A DNA stretch of 64,000 nucleotides from Alloprevotella sp. Lineage in GTDB: Bacteria > Bacteroidota > Bacteroidia > Bacteroidales > Bacteroidaceae. Made by a program: the position numbers and the translations under genes. The notes beneath the pieces are model-generated. The model had not been told where the DNA came from and made no database searches. It worked only from the letters and a program-made list of their open reading frames with translations. This document shows positions 60,245-64,000 of this stretch, one piece after another. The stretch is taken from contig JAFUXE010000029.1 in NCBI GenBank assembly GCA_017477205.1, forward strand, positions 73,230-137,229. Reading direction: 5' to 3'. Position 1 is the stretch's first letter. The number at the start of each line of letters is the position of its first letter.

Positions 60245-60696
60245 GCAGAGAACAGGAAGGACTGTCCGCACTGGGACGGAAGACAGAGTACCGCAGTGAC
60301 TACGCGCCCGAAGTGCTTGAGACTTTCGAGAACCGCCATCCCGACAACGACTACTGGGTGCGCTTCAACTGTCCCGAGTTCACCTCGCTTTGCCCCATCA
60401 CGGGACAGCCCGACTTCGCGGAAATACGCATCAGCTACATTCCCGCGCGCAGAATGGTGGAGTCCAAGAGCCTGAAGCTCTACCTCTTCTCCTTCCGCAA
60501 CCACGGGGACTTCCACGAGGACTGCGTGAACACCATCATGAAGGACCTCGTGCGCCTGATGGAGCCCAAGTACATCGAGGTGGAAGGCTTCTTCACGCCG
60601 CGCGGAGGCATCAGCATCTATCCCTACGCCAACTACGGCATGCCCGGAACGCGCTACGAAGAACTCGCCCGCTACCGCATGGACAACCATAAATAG
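60241..60696 (+). CDS. queF: NADPH-dependent 7-cyano-7-deazaguanine reductase
   Basis: QueF reduces preQ0 to preQ1 with NADPH. The 151-residue protein is the short, single-domain type, with catalytic Cys51 in [14 protein letters not shown], Asp58 and the substrate Glu in [16 protein letters not shown] near 71-86, and [15 protein letters not shown] near 91-105. It directly follows and overlaps queC, giving two consecutive steps of the pathway. Confidence 0.95.
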   Translation: MSREQEGLSALGRKTEYRSDYAPEVLETFENRHPDNDYWVRFNCPEFTSLCPITGQPDFAEIRISYIPARRMVESKSLKLYLFSFRNHGDFHEDCVNTIMKDLVRLMEPKYIEVEGFFTPRGGISIYPYANYGMPGTRYEELARYRMDNHK

Positions 60697-60703
60697 GAAG
60701 AAC

Positions 60704-61006
60704 ATGGGAAAACGCCTCAACAACCTCGGCCGCAGCTTCCTGCGCCACAAGACGTTCTGGACAATCGTCCTCTTCGTCGTATATGCCGGCTTCCTTGACC
60801 CCAACAGCCTCATGGAAAGATACCGCCTGCACAGCGAGAACACCGCACGCCAGGCCGAAATCGCCAGCCTCGACGCCCGCTACGCCCGTGGGCAGGCCCG
60901 CCTCAACGAGCTCGGCACCAGCCGCGAAGCCATCGAGAGCGTTGCCCGCGTGAGCCTGAAGATGAAGACGGACAACGAGGACCTCTACATCATCGAGGAA
61001 GAATAA
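60704..61006 (+). CDS. Septum formation initiator-family protein (DivIC/FtsB-like)
   Basis: The 100-residue protein has a basic N-terminus, one membrane helix (KTFWTIVLFVVYAGFLDP, residues 16-33) and a coiled coil (ENTARQAEIASLDARYARGQARL), ending in the short domain ESVARVSLKMKTDNEDLYII. This is the layout of DivIC/FtsB, which links early and late divisome proteins. It begins seven bases after queF, so it may be co-transcribed with it. Confidence 0.88.
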   Translation: MGKRLNNLGRSFLRHKTFWTIVLFVVYAGFLDPNSLMERYRLHSENTARQAEIASLDARYARGQARLNELGTSREAIESVARVSLKMKTDNEDLYIIEEE

Positions 61007-61020
61007 AACAGCAAGGCAGC

Positions 61021-61365
61021 ATGACGCGTACACAAGCCCTCATCCAGCAAATCGGCGGCCTGGCGATGATCGTCGGCGCCGCCCTGCCGCTTTTCGTCAG
61101 CGACTTCGGCATCGCCTTCTACGTATATTCCGCCGGTGCTGCCGCCTTTGCCGGCATCCAGCTCCTGCAGCGCTACGACGGCGACGACTTCCGCATCCGC
61201 CGCCTGCGCTTCCAGCAGGTCATCGGCGCCCTCCTGCTCATCGTCACGGCCGTCCTCATGTACACCCACTGGCAGCACATCGCCCCCTTCCGCGGCGACG
61301 AGTGGAAAGTGTCCCTCGCCATCGCCGCCGTCTTTGAAGTCTATACGGCTTTCCGCATGCCCTGA
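61021..61365 (+). CDS. Small membrane protein, three to four helices
   Basis: The 114-residue protein has hydrophobic segments at about 8-26 (IGGLAMIVGAALPLFVS), 29-47 (IAFYVYSAGAAAFAGIQLL), 64-82 (QVIGALLLIVTAVLMYTHW) and a weaker one near 93-112. A basic loop (RYDGDDFRIRRLRF) faces the cytoplasm. It is 14 bases after the DivIC-like gene. I recognise no family for it with confidence. Confidence 0.75.
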   Translation: MTRTQALIQQIGGLAMIVGAALPLFVSDFGIAFYVYSAGAAAFAGIQLLQRYDGDDFRIRRLRFQQVIGALLLIVTAVLMYTHWQHIAPFRGDEWKVSLAIAAVFEVYTAFRMP

Positions 61366-61494
61366 GGCTGCCGGAAGCCGCCCCGGGGCGTCGTGCGGCG
61401 TTAAATTCTGTGAAGAACGCCCCCGTTTCGTATAAATATCCTTTATTTTGGGAAAACAGCGCCCGCCGCATTTCCGCTTTTTGCCGCGCCGCAC

Positions 61495-61502
61495 TATTTT
61501 TG
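61495..61502 (+). promoter_or_regulatory. -7 box before the DUF4369 lipoprotein gene
   Basis: TATTTTTGC matches TAnnTTTGC; a run of T and G at 61478-61483 is upstream but closer than usual. It supports a start codon at or after 61520. Confidence 0.5.
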
Positions 61503-61525
61503 CACCTGCAAATATAGATTTGGCC

Positions 61526-62239
61526 GTGCGCACGTTCCACCACATCCTCACCCTCATCCTGGCCCTCAGCCTCGCGTCCTGTGCCGAAGAGTACAAAATC
61601 GCCGGGAAAAGCACCCTGCCCGCATTGGACGGGAAGGTGCTCCATCTGCGTGCCACAAGCGGGGAGAGCGTCGTCGTCGATATAGACTCCTGCCGCGTCG
61701 TCCACGGGCGCTTCAGCTTCTACGGGGATGTGGACACCGTCTGCATGGCGCAAATCTACATGGGAACGCAGAACATGCAGGTGCCCATCGTCCTGGAAAC
61801 CGGCGACCTCTTCATCTCGATGGACAACGTAGGCCAGCGCGTCACCGGGAGCCCCCTGAACGACCGCCTCTACCGCTACATCAACCAGCAGAAGCGGCTC
61901 TACAACGAGTGGGAGGACCTGCAGACGCAGTTCATCAAGCAGGTGCGCAAGGGAAAGTCGCCCGACACCGTGCAGAAGAAGATGGCCCCCAAGTTCCGGC
62001 GCAACGCCGAGGAGTCCGAAAAGCTGGAGACGCGCTTCATCATCGACAACTCCGACAACGTCCTCGGGCCCGGCTATTTCATGATGCTTTGCGAGCAGTA
62101 TCCCCTTCCCGTGCTCACGGAACAAATCGTGGAGATACTTCGCGAGGCCTCCCCGCGCTTCCGGAGCCACCCCTTCGTCGTCAGCTACGTCCGCCAGGCG
62201 CAGATGAACCCCATGAGCGTCCCCTTGCACGCCAAATAG
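61526..62239 (+). CDS. DUF4369-type lipoprotein
   Basis: The start is most likely GTG 61526 (MRTFHHILTLILALSLASC, lipobox Cys19); TTG 61520 is the alternative. The frame is open from 61448, but a promoter box TATTTTTGC at 61495-61503 lies inside that extension. The 237-residue protein has an N-terminal beta domain (DGKVLHLRATSGESVVVDIDS, GRFSFYGDVDTVCMAQIYM, VPIVLETGDLFI) typical of the DUF4369 domain found before thioredoxin-like domains in Bacteroidetes, then a helical C-terminal half with no thioredoxin CxxC. So it is an envelope lipoprotein lacking the redox domain. The gene is followed by a regulator after 34 bases. Confidence 0.75.
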   Translation: MRTFHHILTLILALSLASCAEEYKIAGKSTLPALDGKVLHLRATSGESVVVDIDSCRVVHGRFSFYGDVDTVCMAQIYMGTQNMQVPIVLETGDLFISMDNVGQRVTGSPLNDRLYRYINQQKRLYNEWEDLQTQFIKQVRKGKSPDTVQKKMAPKFRRNAEESEKLETRFIIDNSDNVLGPGYFMMLCEQYPLPVLTEQIVEILREASPRFRSHPFVVSYVRQAQMNPMSVPLHAK

Positions 62240-62273
62240 TACCAATGGTAAATCGTCAAATAGTCAGATAAAC

Positions 62274-63218
62274 ATGGTGGATTACAAAGAGAGCGATAAA
62301 ATGTTTGACGTCATCTGCGACCAGTACCACCTGCTGCAGATGATGAGCCGCTTCGGGATAAGCCCCGGCTTCGGGGAGAAAACCGTGAGCGAGGTCTGCG
62401 AAGCCGCAGGCGTCGATGCCCAGACCTTCCTTGCCGTCGCCGGCTACATGAAGAACGGGCGCGAGTCCGCCCCCTACTACGTGGGACGCATCTCCGTCCA
62501 GGCCCTCATGCACTACCTGCGGCAGGCACACACCTACTTCCTCAACTACCAGCTGCCCACCATCCGCCGCAAGCTCATCGGGGCCATCGACTGTTCCGCC
62601 GCCAATGAAGTGGCCTATCTCGTCCTGAAATTCTACGACGAGTACATGGGCGACGTGCGCCGCCACATGGCCTACGAGGACGAGCACGTCTTCGTCTACG
62701 TAGACCAGCTGCTCGCAGGGCACGCCTGCGAAAACTTCCGCATCACGCAGTTCGCCCGTGCCCACGTCGGCATAGACAAGAAGTTGCAGGAACTGAAAAA
62801 CCTCATCATCAAGTACTACAGCGCCCCTGACGCTGCGGAGCTGCTTAACAACGTCATCTTCGACATCTTCAACTGCGAGGACGACCTCCGCCAGCATTGC
62901 CACGTCGAGGACGACCTCTTCGTGCCCGCCGTGGAACTCCTCGAACAGCAGGTGGCACAGGGCGAGGCACCCGTCGCCACGGACATCGCCGCCGCCCCGC
63001 CCGCCGAGCAGCTCTCCGAGCGCGAGAAGGAAATCGTCTGCGGCATCGTGCGCGGACAGAGCAACAAGGAAGTTGCCGACAACCTCTTCATTTCCGTCAA
63101 CACCGTCCTCACGCACCGCAAGAACATCTTCCGCAAGCTTGACATCCACTCCGTCTCCGGCCTTACCATCTACGCCATCGCACGCGGCCTCGTCAAGCTC
63201 GACGAAGTAAAGCTCTGA
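62274..63218 (+). CDS. LuxR-type regulator with hemerythrin/RIC-like sensor domain
   Basis: The 314-residue protein joins three parts. Residues 1-60 resemble the N-terminal domain of ScdA/YtfE-type iron-centre repair proteins (RFGISPGFGEKTVSEVCEAAG) but lack their Cys-Cys pair. About 75-225 form a hemerythrin-like four-helix bundle with candidate metal ligands His86, His131, Glu135, His138, His164, His208 or His210 and Glu212. About 246-310 are a LuxR/GerE helix-turn-helix (LSEREKEIVCGIVRGQSNKE, ISVNTVLTHRKNIFRKL). A di-iron domain tied to DNA binding suggests sensing of oxygen, nitric oxide or iron. Targets are unknown; the lipoprotein gene directly upstream may be one. Confidence 0.85.
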   Translation: MVDYKESDKMFDVICDQYHLLQMMSRFGISPGFGEKTVSEVCEAAGVDAQTFLAVAGYMKNGRESAPYYVGRISVQALMHYLRQAHTYFLNYQLPTIRRKLIGAIDCSAANEVAYLVLKFYDEYMGDVRRHMAYEDEHVFVYVDQLLAGHACENFRITQFARAHVGIDKKLQELKNLIIKYYSAPDAAELLNNVIFDIFNCEDDLRQHCHVEDDLFVPAVELLEQQVAQGEAPVATDIAAAPPAEQLSEREKEIVCGIVRGQSNKEVADNLFISVNTVLTHRKNIFRKLDIHSVSGLTIYAIARGLVKLDEVKL

Positions 63219-63456
63219 GGCTTCCCTCCTTTTATCCCAGCTTTCCTCGCAAGCGTGAAAGGAAGGGGACGGAAGAAAGATTAACAGAAGCATCATTGAC
63301 AAGTGGGTGAAGTTTTTCGTCCTGAAGCAAAGTGTCCGCAGTACGAACATCAAGAAGAAACTATAAGAAGGAGGAAAAGATTATAATCAAATTTCTATTG
63401 ACCACGGTCAATTAAAAACGGAGCAAGCAAAAATGTGCCCGCAGAAAAGCGTTTTT
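63219..63456. other. Non-coding DNA after the LuxR-type regulator
   Basis: No gene is supported. A 7-bp hairpin ATTGACC-ac-GGTCAAT lies at 63397-63412, and a weak CTTTC-GAAAG hairpin follows the regulator's stop near 63242. Confidence 0.4.
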
Positions 63457-63590
63457 GAGATGTGCGCACATCTCGTTCTGAGGTGTGCGCACACCTTGCC
63501 TCAAGCTTTGCGCTTACCTTGCCGCGAGCTTTGCGCTTACCTCAACATGAGCTTTGCGCTTACCTCAAAAAGGGCTTTGCAGAGGTGAAG
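63457..63590. repeat. Array of palindromic or half-palindromic units every 22-24 bp
   Basis: GAGATGTGCGCACATCTC (63457-63474) and AGGTGTGCGCACACCT (63481-63496) are perfect palindromes. They are followed by AGCTTTGCGCTTACCT at 63504, 63528 and 63550 and a partial unit near 63573. Unit centres are 22-24 bp apart. Confidence 0.85.
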
Positions 63591-63792
63591 ACCCCGAACT
63601 GGGGTCTGAGAGTTTAGGCCGGGGTAAAGCGAGCGTATGCGAGCGACACCCCGGTTGAGTCGCATCCGCCGCAATCGAACCCCGCAGGGGTTCCAGAACC
63701 GTCGTACATTGCAGGTGTTGATTCTGGTATGCCTGCGGCATACATCTTCTTGCCGGTCATGTAACAGGGGCGTTGCCCCTGCCTAAATTCGG
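63590..63792. repeat. Composite palindromic intergenic element, copy C
   Basis: A GACCCC-GGGGTC hairpin at 63590-63606, then TTTAGGCCGGGG at 63613-63624 facing GCCCCTGCCTAAA at 63775-63787, with palindromes such as AACCCCGCAGGGGTT and GTATGCCTGCGGCATAC between them. It has the same plan as copies A and B. Confidence 0.75.
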
Positions 63793-64000
63793 CTTCCCCT
63801 GCGGGGAATCTGCCAAGCCCTTCAATCCTTAAAAAAGGCCTCCCCCTGCGGGGAATCTGCTAAGCCCTTCAATCCTTTAAAAAGGCCTCCCCCTGCGGGG
63901 AATCTGCCAAGCCCTTCAATCCTTAAAAAAGGCCTCCCCCTGCGGGGAATCTGCTAAGCCCTTCAATCCTTTAAAAAGGCCTCCCCCTGCGGGGAATCTG
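63793..64000. repeat. 47-bp tandem repeat running out of the window
   Basis: The word AATCTG recurs at 63807, 63854, 63901, 63948 and 63995, so the period is exactly 47 bp. Two unit types alternate (CTGCCAAGCCC with CCTTAAAAAAGG, and CTGCTAAGCCC with CCTTTAAAAAGG), making a 94-bp dimer. Each unit contains the palindrome CCCCTGCGGGG, which also forms the right hairpin of copy C, so the array seems to have grown from it. There are no unique spacers, so this is not a CRISPR array. Confidence 0.92.

Noticed and set aside
63793..64000. CRISPR array
   Set aside because: The 47-bp units are almost identical along their whole length, with no unique spacers, and no cas genes are present.

Overview
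The window is chromosomal DNA from a G+C-rich member of the Bacteroidales, most likely Prevotella-like. The support is internal: two SusC/SusD (RagA/RagB) pairs, a Bat aerotolerance operon, lipoproteins with Bacteroidetes-style signal peptides, repeated Bacteroidetes sigma-ABfr promoter boxes (TTTG, then about 20 bp, then TAnnTTTG), and secreted proteins sharing a YDLQGRR-type C-terminal sorting tail. No rRNA, tRNA, prophage, transposase gene or CRISPR array was found.

Layout. 1-3832: 3' part of a Bat operon (batB end, batC, and a batD-batE fusion in one frame), then udk. 4519-10808: an accessory, A+T-richer stretch holding several repeat arrays, a 59-residue small protein, a 1216-residue secreted beta-rich adhesin-like protein, a candidate 6S-like structured RNA, an orphan HTH regulator and a MITE-like element with 22-bp inverted ends. 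10809-15305: housekeeping genes (DHH phosphoesterase, rpe, an S9 peptidase and an ECF-type sigma factor). 15590-33858: one 18-kb transcription unit with seven genes, FAS1 lipoprotein, SusC, SusD, FAS1 lipoprotein, FAS1 lipoprotein, SusC, SusD, starting at a good promoter and ending at a strong terminator, with no carbohydrate-active enzyme. This is the most unusual locus here. 34469-42193: lpxD, lpxC (without the FabZ fusion usual in the order), lpxA, a pRiA4b ORF-3-like gene, miaA, phoH, purC and a polytopic membrane protein. 42317-52305: secreted nuclease, secreted papain-like protease, EEP-family and calcineurin-like phosphoesterases, an outer-membrane protein and a secreted protein. 52405-58746 (minus strand): two TPM-domain proteins, LemA, purM, an esterase and prfA. 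59232-63218: a small conserved gene, queC-queF, a DivIC/FtsB-like protein, a small membrane protein, a DUF4369-type lipoprotein and a hemerythrin/RIC-like LuxR regulator. 63219-64000: repeat-rich DNA running out of the window.

The genes suggest a gut- or mouth-type anaerobe that invests in surface capture and protein secretion. The SusCD/FAS1 locus would build two TonB-dependent outer-membrane importers with surface lipoproteins. The tail-bearing nuclease, protease and adhesin would act outside the cell. Lipid A, queuosine, purine and translation genes are core functions. A recurrent oddity is intergenic arrays of palindromes spaced about 22 bp apart (two helical turns), at several places.
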